From: Tardiphaga sp. P9-11
GTDB taxonomy: Bacteria; Pseudomonadota; Alphaproteobacteria; Rhizobiales; Xanthobacteraceae
NCBI RefSeq assembly: GCF_008329525.1
Contig: NZ_NPKQ01000012.1
Coordinates: 62,001-126,000, forward strand
Direction: 5' to 3'
DNA length: 64,000 nt
Under the pieces are notes generated by a model, which was given only the letters and a program-made list of their open reading frames with translations, was not told where the DNA came from and searched no databases. Position 1 is the first letter of the stretch; each line of letters starts with the position of its first letter. The translations under genes and the position numbers were made by a program. Below, one piece after another: positions 25,626-34,212 of the stretch.

Positions 25626-25811
25626 TTATTCTGCCACGCGCCGCATGGATCTGCGGCGGCGCCACACCATGAGCGGTTTAGGTGGAACGCCAGATCCACC
25701 ACAGCTCGAACACGGCTCATAGGGCGGTAGCTTCTCACCTAATTTAGCGGGCTGCATTTCAACGCGCTGGCCCGTTCCATGGCAGTACTGACACTTAAGT
25801 TCGTCCGACAT
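25626..25811 (-). CDS. Small DnaJ-type zinc-finger protein
   Basis: A 61-residue protein with two CxxCxGxG units as in the DnaJ central zinc finger: CQYCHGTG near residue 7 and CSSCGGSG near residue 34, then a basic tail (VWRRRRSMRRV). Four cysteines are enough for one zinc site. The start at 25811 has GGAGAAGAG upstream. A stand-alone member of this type may act in protein folding or RNA handling, but nothing is known here. Confidence 0.7.
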   Translation of the reverse strand: MSDELKCQYCHGTGQRVEMQPAKLGEKLPPYEPCSSCGGSGVPPKPLMVWRRRRSMRRVAE

Positions 25812-25969
25812 TTCTCTTCTCCGATTCAGCCCTGATTGGCCGTTCGGAGTTCAAGCTGCGGCGAAAAAAGCAGCAACGCACCCAAGTGGATTCGAGTGTA
25901 CGTTGAAATGTGCGCTGACCCGGCGCTTGAAACTAAATGTGTTTAAATTCAAGATGTTGACTGGGGATT

Positions 25970-26059
25970 TGGCGGAAAGGGTGGGATTCGAACCCACGGT
26001 ACCCTTGCAGGCACGGCGGTTTTCAAGACCGCTGCCTTAAACCACTCGGCCACCTTTCC
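25970..26059 (-). tRNA. tRNA-Ser (anticodon UGA)
   Basis: Class II tRNA read on the minus strand: acceptor stem GGAAAGG / CCTTTCC, D-arm starting GGCCGAGTGG, anticodon arm GCGGT-CTTGAAA-ACCGC with anticodon TGA, a long variable arm, T-arm GTGGG-TTCGAATC-CCAC, discriminator G and an encoded CCA (25970-25972). The 90-base length is normal for tRNA-Ser. Confidence 0.97.
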
Positions 26060-26230
26060 GTCGTGGGACAGCGCTTAGCAAAGCGGCCTGCCGAGGGAAA
26101 GAGAGGATTGCGCCGGGACGGTGGGACAGGCGCTGAAATCTGAGGGACAGGGCGATTCTCAAGAGCGGTCGGTGCCAGCGGGGTGGGCGTGCTAAGCAGG
26201 GCCTGACGATTCTGAACGACGGAGACCACC

Positions 26231-26608
26231 ATGGCAAACCCGACACCGCGTGCCGACGCCTTGCGTGCGATGCGCGAGGCCAAGTTCGAGGCCGCGCAGC
26301 GGCTGATCAAGGAGGCCGGCAAGAGCGCCACACTCGCGGAGAGCAAGCCTGCGCCTGCGACAAAGAAGATGCCTGTCGCGAAGCCTCTCCGGGATGAGAC
26401 TGCCGAGGTTCAGGCGGTCGGGACACAGGGGACCGAGCTTCAGGTGGCAGATGCGCTGTCAGCCGAAACTCCGGTTACCGAACCCAAAACCGCAAAAACC
26501 AAGGCACCCAAGGAAAAGCCAGCCAAGGAAAAACAGGCAAAGGCAAAGCCCGTGAATGAGAAGCCGGCCAAAGCCGCCGCCAAAAAGAGTTCCGCTAAGA
26601 AAGGCTAG
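26231..26608 (+). CDS. Lys/Ala/Pro-rich hypothetical protein
   Basis: A 125-residue protein. A short helical N-terminus (RADALRAMREAKFEAAQRL) is followed by a low-complexity basic tail rich in KEKPAK-type units. Such tails are found in histone H1-like or nucleoid-associated proteins of proteobacteria, but there is no HU or AlgP-type domain to confirm it. The ATG at 26231 follows GGAGACCACC. Directly upstream of the tmRNA gene. Confidence 0.65.
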   Translation: MANPTPRADALRAMREAKFEAAQRLIKEAGKSATLAESKPAPATKKMPVAKPLRDETAEVQAVGTQGTELQVADALSAETPVTEPKTAKTKAPKEKPAKEKQAKAKPVNEKPAKAAAKKSSAKKG

Positions 26609-26684
26609 CCGCCAGCGGCATTCCGCCCAGAAAGCAGGGCGAACCGAGCCTAGATTTCGCCTGCAATCGCGCCTATATCTGGTT

Positions 26685-26996
26685 TGTCGCAAGACGATGG
26701 CGCTGAACCTCTCAATGGACTGCGGGCAGACCCGGGGGCAGTACCCGGCGCCTCCACCTCAGCAGCTCGCGGCTTCACCCAAGTGAGGTCGATTTCGCCG
26801 GATGGTGAAATGCACGGGCTGCTCAGGCGGGGGCGAAACAGGATCGATGGCCGCGAAGAAGTTGTGAATTGTGCTCGGCATGATACCGCCGTTATCGGGT
26901 CAAAACCTAAATGCAAACGATAACGTTCGCATGAACGAAGTGCGCCTCGCGGCGTAACCGTTCGGGGTAGGTCCACCTTGCAACAGAACGGCCATG
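26685..26996 (+). ncRNA. ssrA: tmRNA, circularly permuted two-piece form
   Basis: Rescues stalled ribosomes by trans-translation with SmpB. The order is permuted as in alphaproteobacteria: the acceptor piece comes first, with a T-arm-like CCGGG-GGCAGTA-CCCGG and the 3' acceptor strand CGCCTCC-ACC (26749-26758), then an intervening segment (26759-26828) expected to be removed, then the coding piece starting GGGGGCGAAACAGGATCGA (26829). GGGGGCG pairs with CGCCTCC (one G-U). The tag frame runs 26913-26957 from resume codon GCA and encodes ANDNVRMNEVRLAA then TAA, the standard alphaproteobacterial degradation tag ending LAA. CTATAT at 26673 may be the -10 box. The 5' and 3' limits are approximate. 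Confidence 0.93.
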
Positions 26997-27028
26997 GCCG
27001 CGTCAACCTTCGGGTTGGCGCGGCTTTT
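26997..27028 (+). terminator. Intrinsic terminator of the tmRNA gene
   Basis: Twelve-bp stem GCCGCGTCAACC / GGTTGGCGCGGC (one T-G pair) with a TTCG tetraloop, followed by TTTT. Confidence 0.92.
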
Positions 27029-27064
27029 AATTTGCGGAGCGAGGAGCGTGGTGCTTCCGCGCGT

Positions 27065-27304
27065 TCAATGTCTGGTCTTGCCGGCCTGCAGGAACGGCCG
27101 CCGCGCATCTTCGTGTTTCTGATAGAGTTGGAGCCAGCGCCGGTCTTCGGCATGGGCCCATTGTTCGGGTGAGATACCCCGTGGGCGGCCGTGACCGATG
27201 GTGCCGTCGAGGCGGGCGAATTCCGCAGTCTCTTCCACAGTCAGCCCGATCAGTACCCGGATGCCCTGGTCATTCAGTTCATAGCTGTCGTCATCGTCGA
27301 TCAT
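27065..27304 (-). CDS. Small acidic hypothetical protein, 79 residues
   Basis: A soluble protein: MIDDDDSYELNDQG at the start, IGLTVEETAEFARLD and WLQLYQKHEDARRPFL later. The codon bias fits the neighbours. Similar short proteins (LTVEETxEFxxLD) are, as I recall, common in Bradyrhizobiaceae without assigned function. It is convergent with the tmRNA gene. Confidence 0.65.
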   Translation of the reverse strand: MIDDDDSYELNDQGIRVLIGLTVEETAEFARLDGTIGHGRPRGISPEQWAHAEDRRWLQLYQKHEDARRPFLQAGKTRH

Positions 27305-27589
27305 GCTGGCAATTGAGCAGGGCCATAGGTGCGGTCAACGCAATTACCGATTTAACCTAACCGATCAACCTTACCGGCAGCATCTGCGCATGATCGCCGG
27401 TAGCTCTATCCACGTTACGATGCGATGGTGCCCTGCCTTACCGCCAACTTACTCCGCGCTACCATGAAGCGCCGCGGGCCGATGCCATGCTTGCCGTGGA
27501 CGCGCAAATTGTCGCCGAAGCCAGGACGCAATTTTAACAGATTGCATGCTCACATTCAGTGTCGTTCGGTCGATGCAATGGAGTAGGCA

Positions 27590-27715
27590 ATGGCACGCAA
27601 TTTCGGCGTTCCCCGACAGTTCACCCGGCGGGCGCAGGCGTCCGTTTGGCCGCTGTGGATGATGGCTTTCGCGGTCGTCGCCGTGATCAATGCAGCGACA
27701 TTCCTTCCGCATTAG
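27590..27715 (+). CDS. Very small membrane protein, 41 residues
   Basis: A short product with a basic N-terminus (MARNFGVPRQFTRRAQ) and one helix (LWMMAFAVVAVINAATFL). GGAG lies six bases upstream of the ATG. Its 3' end overlaps the convergent gene at 27687 by 29 bases. No family is recognised. Confidence 0.5.
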   Translation: MARNFGVPRQFTRRAQASVWPLWMMAFAVVAVINAATFLPH

Positions 27716-27941
27716 CGGGAGCAGGCGGTTGGTCGGCGGACGCCGTATCGGGCAGGCGCCACGACGCGAGCACGTAAAGCTTCATGCTGTTGTGGAAGCG
27801 CGATGTGACGGCGGTGAAGATCGCTTGGGGACGCTCGGCCCAGATCGCGATCTGGTAGAGCGTCACGATCAGGTGGCCATCGCGAAACCTGTACTCTCCC
27901 GCGCCGGTGATCCCACCGCAGTCCGTCCTTGAAACGTCCAT
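27687..27941 (-). CDS. Small hypothetical protein, 84 residues
   Basis: A protein with a beta-rich core (GEYRFRDGHLIVTLYQIAIWA, then SMKLYVLASWRL) and a Pro/Ala-rich tail. The start at 27941 has GAGGATAGCG directly upstream; an ATG at 28013 is less likely. Function unknown. Confidence 0.6.
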   Translation of the reverse strand: MDVSRTDCGGITGAGEYRFRDGHLIVTLYQIAIWAERPQAIFTAVTSRFHNSMKLYVLASWRLPDTASADQPPAPANAEGMSLH

Positions 27942-28158
27942 CGCTATCCTCGAAAGTCTGCCGCAAGAATTCGGCCAAGGAATCCTGTCAGCGCATTCCG
28001 TTATCAAATCCAAATCATGCGCGATCGTTCAACTAACAAATAGTTGAAACCGACCGAAGGCGCGGGGAAATTAATCTCCGTTAGCGGCAGCCCGAAAATT
28101 CAAGGCAAACGGCGGCGGGGATTTTAAAAATCACTATGTATTGCTCTGCCCAACGAGA

Positions 28159-28299
28159 ATGCCGGGGGGCTTTGTGGTGATCGAGACGCTGTTGTTGCTG
28201 AGTGTTTTGGCCGGTATCGGCTGCCTGCTGGTGGAGGTCTATCGCCGGCGTCAGGACGTGCTGTACGGCCCGTATATCCGCCGCGAGTGGCACGATTGA
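28159..28299 (+). CDS. Very small membrane protein, 46 residues
   Basis: A short product: one helix (VVIETLLLLSVLAGIGCLL) and a charged tail (VYRRRQDVLYGPYIRREW). Either ATG at 28159 or GTG at 28174 (GGGGGG upstream) could start it. The VIET-helix-basic tail form resembles the protein at 21670. Third-position G/C bias supports coding. Confidence 0.5.
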   Translation: MPGGFVVIETLLLLSVLAGIGCLLVEVYRRRQDVLYGPYIRREWHD

Positions 28300-28510
28300 T
28301 CGTGCGCGGTGTGTGCAGTGCGGGATGACCACCCGTTATACGGGCTGAAAACCGACATCCTCTGTTTACCATACCGGGGCTCACCCCATTTTCGCCGCGA
28401 TCCGGCTGCGATATATTCACCACTTGATGCGGAAGTGGACCGCATCGGGAATTTTGGCCGTGGGGATGCCCGAAGATGGGCAGGCGGTCGCTGGAATGGT
28501 ATTGGGGCGT

Positions 28511-29446
28511 ATGGGGATTCGTGGGTCAAACCGACTCGGCCAGGCTGTTCAGGCAGCAGCGGCCATCAGCGCCTGTCTGGCGCTGGCCAATTGTTCGTCC
28601 TCCTCCACAAGCTTCAGCCGCCTCGATCCGAAATATGGGGTTTCGAGTAGCCCCCGCGTCGTCGGCGCAGGCGAGCCGGTTCCCAAGGGCGGCGGCACCT
28701 ACCGTATCGGCAAGCCTTACACCGTCGCCGGCAAGCTCTACGTGCCGGAAGAAAACATCAATTACCGCGCTGAAGGCATAGCGTCCTGGTATGGCGACGC
28801 GTTCCATGGCCGCCTGACGGCCAATGGCGAAGTGTTCGACATGGCCTCGCTCACGGCGGCCCATCCGACGCTGCCAATCCCGAGCTATGCCCGCGTGACG
28901 AACGTCAATAACGGCAAGTCGCTCATCGTCCGCGTCAATGATCGCGGCCCGTATCACGGCAACCGCCTGATCGACGTCTCGAACAAGGCGGCCGAATTGC
29001 TCGAATTCAAGGGCAACGGCACCGCCAAGGTCCGCGTCGAATATGTCGGCCGCGCGCCGCTGGAAGGGTCTGACGATCGCCAGCTGGTCGCCACATTGCG
29101 AACCGGCGAACCGGCGCCGTCGCCGTCACTGGTCCGTGTCGCATCGGCGCGGTCCTTCGTGCCCGACATGCAGGGCGGTCGCGTCGTCTCCCGCGATGTT
29201 CCTCTGCCGGAGGGCCGCCCGTATTCGCTTGGCAATACGCCAGCCGACATGGCGTCGATCCGTTCGACATCTGAAATGTCAGCGTCTAGCCGCATGCGCA
29301 CCGCCTCGGCGCCGCGGATGACCGAGAATCACCGCGCGGTAACCTATGAGGCCAACGCGGCTTCCGCGGCACCTGCCGAGCCCGCTGACGGCACTGTCGA
29401 TGCACGTGGCGCCCAGGCCATCCTGTCCGGCCGCGGTCTCTACTAA
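28511..29446 (+). CDS. rlpA: RlpA-family lytic transglycosylase lipoprotein
   Basis: A 311-residue septal-ring-type RlpA. The N-terminus is a lipoprotein signal with lipobox LANC (Cys near residue 28). The double-psi beta-barrel domain follows: GIASWYGDAFHGRLTANGE, FDMASLTAAHPTLPIPSYAR and VRVNDRGPY with the catalytic-type Asp, then LIDVSNKAA. No C-terminal SPOR domain is seen; the last 120 residues are low in complexity, so binding to denuded septal peptidoglycan would need another means. The start at 28511 is chosen for the lipoprotein signal; the frame is open further upstream. The cell-wall D,D-carboxypeptidase gene follows. Confidence 0.85.
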   Translation: MGIRGSNRLGQAVQAAAAISACLALANCSSSSTSFSRLDPKYGVSSSPRVVGAGEPVPKGGGTYRIGKPYTVAGKLYVPEENINYRAEGIASWYGDAFHGRLTANGEVFDMASLTAAHPTLPIPSYARVTNVNNGKSLIVRVNDRGPYHGNRLIDVSNKAAELLEFKGNGTAKVRVEYVGRAPLEGSDDRQLVATLRTGEPAPSPSLVRVASARSFVPDMQGGRVVSRDVPLPEGRPYSLGNTPADMASIRSTSEMSASSRMRTASAPRMTENHRAVTYEANAASAAPAEPADGTVDARGAQAILSGRGLY

Positions 29447-29571
29447 GCCGGACCCCGACGACGACTGCAGATATCCCGACGATCGCAGCATGGTGCCCCA
29501 ATCTGCGTCACTCCTTGTCGCGTTGTTTGGCCCCGGTGATCCTGTTAAGACCTGAGCAATCAGGACAGCAC

Positions 29572-30831
29572 ATGGCATCTAGCTCCAATTCGTTGAAACG
29601 ACCGCATTTCGCAACGACCGGCTGGCGGACGCTGCTGGCTGCGCTGCTGGCGTTTGGCGTCGCCCTCGGTCCGGCAGCAGAAGCTGCGAACCAGAGCGTA
29701 CAGGGTGCCAAGAAGGTCGTCGAGGACGGCGGTTACGACGCCGATGCGCCGACTGCGATCCTGATCGAGGCCGGCTCCGGCAGCGTGCTGTTCGAGAAGA
29801 ACGCCGATGAGCTCCGCGCGCCGTCCAGCATGATGAAGCTGATGACCGTCGAGCTGGTATTCGACGCGCTGACCCGCGGCGACATCAAGCTCACGGACGA
29901 ATATCGCGTCAGCGAGAATTCCTGGCGCAAGGGCGGCGCACCGGCCGGCGCATCGACCATGTTCGCCGCCATCAACAGTCGCGTGCCCGTCGCCGACCTT
30001 TTGCGTGGTGCCATCATCCAGAGCGGCAACGACTCTTGCATGATCCTGGCGGAGGGTATCGCGGGCAGCGAAGCAGCCTTCGCCGAGAAGATGACGGCAC
30101 GAGCGCGTGAGCTCGGGATGTCGAAATCCACCTTCGCCAATTCCAACGGCTTGCCGGACCCGGGCAACAAGATGACGGTGCGTGAGCTTGGTCTGCTCGC
30201 CCGCCACATCGTCCGCACCTATCCGGACTTCTACAAGCTGTTCGGCGAGCGCGAGTTCACCTGGAACAAGATCCGCCAGCAGAACCGTAATCCGTTGCTG
30301 GCGACGCTAGACGGCGCTGACGGTTTCAAGACCGGCTACACCAAGGACGGTGGCTACGGCATGGTCGGCTCGGCCATGCGCGACGGCATGCGGCTGATCG
30401 TGGTGATCAACGGCCTCGACGATCCGGACGATCGTGCGACTGAAGCGAAGAAGCTGCTGGAATGGGGTTTCAAGAATTTCGAGGCGCGCACGCTGTTCGC
30501 GGCCGACCAAACCGTCGGCTTCGCCAAGGTGTTCGGTGGCGAGAGCCGCTCCGTCGCGCTGTCCAGTAAAGAGCCGGTCAAGGTGATGGTGCAGAAGAAC
30601 GGTAGCGACAAACTGATCGCCCGTATCGTCTACAAGGGCCCCGTGCGTGCGCCCGTCGAGCCCGGACAACCGGTCGGCGTCATCAAGGTCTGGCGCGGCA
30701 CCAATATTGCCGTGGAGACGCCGCTCTATACGGCCGAGGCGGTCGGCACCGGCTCGACCGTGCGGCGCGCCGTGGACGGCGCTGGTGAGCTGGTGATCGG
30801 ACTGTTCCGCGCCGGCGCCGAGAAGCTCTGA
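29572..30831 (+). CDS. D-alanyl-D-alanine carboxypeptidase (PBP5/6 family)
   Basis: Removes the terminal D-Ala from peptidoglycan pentapeptides in the periplasm. The 419-residue product has a signal (LLAALLAFGVALGPAAEA), the active-site triads SMMK (SxxK), SGN and KTG (GFKTGYTKDGG), and the PBP5 C-terminal beta domain ahead of a possible amphipathic anchor (ELVIGLFRAGAEKL). The ATG at 29572 fits the signal peptide. It follows rlpA by 125 bases and precedes tmk by one base, an order often kept in Rhizobiales. dacC or dacF type cannot be decided. Confidence 0.92.
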   Translation: MASSSNSLKRPHFATTGWRTLLAALLAFGVALGPAAEAANQSVQGAKKVVEDGGYDADAPTAILIEAGSGSVLFEKNADELRAPSSMMKLMTVELVFDALTRGDIKLTDEYRVSENSWRKGGAPAGASTMFAAINSRVPVADLLRGAIIQSGNDSCMILAEGIAGSEAAFAEKMTARARELGMSKSTFANSNGLPDPGNKMTVRELGLLARHIVRTYPDFYKLFGEREFTWNKIRQQNRNPLLATLDGADGFKTGYTKDGGYGMVGSAMRDGMRLIVVINGLDDPDDRATEAKKLLEWGFKNFEARTLFAADQTVGFAKVFGGESRSVALSSKEPVKVMVQKNGSDKLIARIVYKGPVRAPVEPGQPVGVIKVWRGTNIAVETPLYTAEAVGTGSTVRRAVDGAGELVIGLFRAGAEKL

Positions 30832-30832
30832 C

Positions 30833-31522
30833 ATGGCGGACACGCCCACGACACCGCCGCCGCCGCGCGGCCGCTTCGTCAGTTTCGAGGGCGGCGAGGG
30901 TGCAGGCAAATCGACGCAGATCAAGATTCTGGCCGATCGGCTGGAGGCCGAAGGCAAGCGCGTCATCGTCACCCGCGAGCCCGGTGGCTCGCCCGGCGCC
31001 GAGATCATCCGTCACGTGGTGCTGTCGGGCATGGGCAAGCTGCTCGGGCCTGAGGCCGAGACTCTGCTGTTTGCCGCCGCGCGCGACGATCATGTCCATG
31101 CGGTGATTGCACCGGCGCTGGAGCAGGGCATCTGGGTATTGTGCGACCGCTTCTCGGATTCGACGCGCGCCTATCAAGGCCGGCTCGGACAGGTCTCGCC
31201 GGAATTGCTCAATGCGATGGAGCGCGTCACCATCGGGCGCCTCAAGCCGGATCTCACAGTCATTCTCGATATCCCTGTGTCGATCGGTATGCGGCGCGCA
31301 GCGGCGCGGCGTGGCAATGATGTACCCGACAGGTTCGAGGCCGAAGGCATCGCCTTTCATCAGGGGCTGCGCGATGCATTCCGGCAGATCGCAGCCGATG
31401 AACCGCAACGTTGCGTGCTCATCGACGCAAACGCAGATTCCAAGATCGTGTCGAACAATATCTGGGGCGTCTTGCGCCGACGCCTGTTGACGCCGTCGAA
31501 CCACGAGGCCACGCCGGCATGA
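30833..31522 (+). CDS. tmk: Thymidylate kinase
   Basis: Phosphorylates dTMP to dTDP. The 229-residue enzyme has the P-loop FEGGEGAGKSTQ, the DRF segment DRFSDSTRAYQG and the TREPGGSPGAE loop. Starts one base after the carboxypeptidase stop and overlaps holB by four bases (ATGA), so the three genes are translationally linked. Confidence 0.96.
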   Translation: MADTPTTPPPPRGRFVSFEGGEGAGKSTQIKILADRLEAEGKRVIVTREPGGSPGAEIIRHVVLSGMGKLLGPEAETLLFAAARDDHVHAVIAPALEQGIWVLCDRFSDSTRAYQGRLGQVSPELLNAMERVTIGRLKPDLTVILDIPVSIGMRRAAARRGNDVPDRFEAEGIAFHQGLRDAFRQIAADEPQRCVLIDANADSKIVSNNIWGVLRRRLLTPSNHEATPA

Positions 31523-32565
31523 GTGCAAAGTCATCCGAGCAGTCCATCACGGTTCCGCATCCGCGCGAAACGACCGCGCTGTTCGGCCATCAGGAGGCCG
31601 AGACCACGCTGCTCAATGCCTATCGCGGCGGGCGCATTCCGCATGCCTGGCTGATCGGCGGCCCTCAGGGCATCGGAAAGGCGACCTTGGCCTATCGCAT
31701 GGCGCGGTTCGTGCTGGCGTATCGCGACCCCGCATCACCGCAGGTCCAGGCGGCAGAGTCACTCGCGCTCGATCCGATGCATCCGATCGTGCGCCAGGTC
31801 GCCGCCGAATCCCATGGCGGGCTGCTGACGCTGGAACGTTCGCTCAACGACAAGGGCGTGATGCGCACGGTCATCACCGTCGATGAGACCCGACAGACCG
31901 TGTCGTTTTTCGGCTCGACCGCCGCTGTCGAGGGATGGCGCGTCTGCATCGTCGATACCGTCGACGAGTTGAATGCCAACGCCGCGAATGCGCTACTGAA
32001 GGTCCTAGAAGAGCCGCCGTTGCGCTCGCTGTTCTTGCTGGTGACGCATGCGCAGGCGCGCGTGCTGCCTACCATCCAGTCGCGCTGCCGCAAGCTGCCG
32101 CTGCGTCCGCTTTCCGTCGCCGACGTTACCCGCGCCACTGCGCAGGCTGCAGAACTTGAAACCAGCGATCCGTTGCTCAAAGAGGTCGCTGAAGCGTCCG
32201 AAGGCAGCGTATCTCGCGCCCTCAATCTGCTCGGCGGCGGCGCGCTGAAACTGCACCAGCGCACCGCCTCGCTGCTGAACACGCTGCCCCATGTCGATCC
32301 CCGCGAACTGCATGCGCTGGGGGACGCCTTGGGGACCAGTGACCGCGTCGCGCTTGGCGCCTTCGTCGATAGCGTGGATCGCTGGATCGGCGAGCGGATA
32401 CGGGCCGATGACACCAATGCCAACGCCAATCTGCCCCGTCTTGCGCGGCTGGCGGAGGTATGGGAAAAGATCAACCGTGCCGCGCGCGAGACCGAATCCT
32501 ACAATCTCGAGCGAAAACCGCTGGTTTTTTCGGTGTTTGGACTGCTCGCGGAAGCAACGCGCTGA
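31519..32565 (+). CDS. holB: DNA polymerase III subunit delta prime
   Basis: Clamp-loader subunit of the replicase. The 348-residue protein has the RFC-like segments AWLIGGPQGIGKATLAYRMA (P-loop region), VDTVDELNANAANALLKVLEEPP and LLVTHAQARVLPTIQSRCRKLPLRPL (SRC motif). The Walker A ends in GKA instead of GKT/S, in line with delta-prime proteins that do not hydrolyse ATP. Start at 31519 overlaps the tmk stop. tmk-holB-metG-tatD is a conserved order. Confidence 0.95.
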   Translation: MSAKSSEQSITVPHPRETTALFGHQEAETTLLNAYRGGRIPHAWLIGGPQGIGKATLAYRMARFVLAYRDPASPQVQAAESLALDPMHPIVRQVAAESHGGLLTLERSLNDKGVMRTVITVDETRQTVSFFGSTAAVEGWRVCIVDTVDELNANAANALLKVLEEPPLRSLFLLVTHAQARVLPTIQSRCRKLPLRPLSVADVTRATAQAAELETSDPLLKEVAEASEGSVSRALNLLGGGALKLHQRTASLLNTLPHVDPRELHALGDALGTSDRVALGAFVDSVDRWIGERIRADDTNANANLPRLARLAEVWEKINRAARETESYNLERKPLVFSVFGLLAEATR

Positions 32566-32637
32566 TCGCTGCGAGACTGGTTCCAGCCGATCCGCGCTTC
32601 ACCAAGATCGTCTTATTCAAGGTCCGTAAAGTCAGCC

Positions 32638-34203
32638 ATGACATCTGCAACCGATGCAACCCGACCGGCGTATTTTCTGACAACGCCGATCTTCTATCCC
32701 AACGGCGTGCCGCATATCGGTCATGCCTATACGGTCATGGCGACCGACACGATTGCCCGCTTCCAGAGGCTCGACGGTTATGACGTTCGTTTCCTGACCG
32801 GAACGGATGAGCACGGTCTCAAGATGCAGCAGACCGCCGTCAAGGAGGGTATGACACCGCTCGAATTGGCTGACCGGAATTCGGCGCGTTTTCGCGAGAT
32901 GGATACCGCGCTCAACATTTCCTATGACGACTACATTCGCACCACCGAGAAGCGTCATGAGCGCTCCGTTCAGGCACTGTGGGTCGCGCTCGAGAAGGCC
33001 GGCGCGATCTATCTCGACAAATATGCCGGCTGGTATTCGGTCCGTCAGGAAGCCTATTTCGACGAAGCGGAAACGACGCTCGGTGATGATGGTGTCCGGC
33101 GTGAGCCGCTCGGCTCACCGGTCGAATGGACCGAGGAGGAAACCTATTTCTTCCGCCTGTCCGCCTATCAGGACAAGCTGCTCGATCTGTACGAGCGCAT
33201 CCCGGACTTCGTATTGCCGCGCGAGCGGCTCAACGAAGTGACGAGCTTCGTCAGGGGCGGCCTGCAGGATCTGTCGATTTCGCGGACTACCTTCGATTGG
33301 GGCATCAAGGTGCCGGATGCGCCCGGTCATGTGATGTATGTCTGGATCGATGCACTGACCAACTACATCACTGCGGCCGGCTATCCGGATGTCGACGGCG
33401 AAAGCTTCAAGCGCTACTGGCCTGCGAACCTGCATGTGATCGGCAAGGATATCGTTCGCTTTCACGCTGTGTACTGGCCCGCATTCCTGATGGCTGCAGG
33501 TGTCGAGGTCCCACATCGCGTTTTCAGCCACGGATTTCTTCTCAACCGTGGTGAGAAGATGTCGAAGTCGGTCGGCAACGTGATCGATCCGATCGGCATG
33601 GCCCAGCAATATGGCGTCGATCAGATGCGCTATTTCTTCATGCGCGAAGTCTCGTTCGGACAGGACGGCAGCTACAATCACGAGGCCATCGTCAACCGCA
33701 CCAATGCTGACCTGGCCAACGATCTCGGCAATCTCGCGCAGCGTTCGCTGTCGATGATCGCCAAGCAATATGGCGGCGTGCTGCCGGAGCCCGGTGACTA
33801 CAGCGATAACGACAAGGCGATCCTGACGCAGGCCGATGGCATGCTCGGACTCGCGCGCACCGCGATGGCGACGCAGCAGATCCATCAGGCGCTGAACGCG
33901 ATCTGGGCCGTGGTCGCTGAAGCCAACCGCTATTTCGCGGGGGAGGCGCCGTGGGCGCTCGCCAAGACCGATCCGAAGAAGCAGGCGACGGTGCTCTACG
34001 TCACCGCCGAAGTGGTGCGGCAGGTTGCAATCCTGGCACAGCCGGTGATGCCGGCATCCTGCGCCAAGCTGCTCGACGTACTCGGCATTCCCGAGGGTGA
34101 GCGCGACTTTACGGCAATTGCGACCCGCATCAAGTCTGGCACGCAGCTGCCGACCCCCACCGGCGTGTTCCCGCGCTATGTCGAGCCTCCGGCGGCGACC
34201 TGA
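32638..34203 (+). CDS. metG: Methionine-tRNA ligase
   Basis: Charges tRNA-Met. The 521-residue enzyme has the HIGH motif in [13 protein letters not shown] and KMSKS in [10 protein letters not shown], with WIDALTNY in between. The C-terminal tRNA-binding (EMAP-like) domain of the longer E. coli form is absent, as in many alphaproteobacteria. It lies between holB and tatD in the housekeeping block. Confidence 0.97.
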   Translation: MTSATDATRPAYFLTTPIFYPNGVPHIGHAYTVMATDTIARFQRLDGYDVRFLTGTDEHGLKMQQTAVKEGMTPLELADRNSARFREMDTALNISYDDYIRTTEKRHERSVQALWVALEKAGAIYLDKYAGWYSVRQEAYFDEAETTLGDDGVRREPLGSPVEWTEEETYFFRLSAYQDKLLDLYERIPDFVLPRERLNEVTSFVRGGLQDLSISRTTFDWGIKVPDAPGHVMYVWIDALTNYITAAGYPDVDGESFKRYWPANLHVIGKDIVRFHAVYWPAFLMAAGVEVPHRVFSHGFLLNRGEKMSKSVGNVIDPIGMAQQYGVDQMRYFFMREVSFGQDGSYNHEAIVNRTNADLANDLGNLAQRSLSMIAKQYGGVLPEPGDYSDNDKAILTQADGMLGLARTAMATQQIHQALNAIWAVVAEANRYFAGEAPWALAKTDPKKQATVLYVTAEVVRQVAILAQPVMPASCAKLLDVLGIPEGERDFTAIATRIKSGTQLPTPTGVFPRYVEPPAAT

Positions 34204-34212
34204 GTTTGCGTT

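Noticed and set aside
26650-27153. Minus-strand frame across the tmRNA gene
   Set aside because: The DNA is explained by the tmRNA (tag frame, paired acceptor strands, terminator) and the translation has no protein-like pattern.
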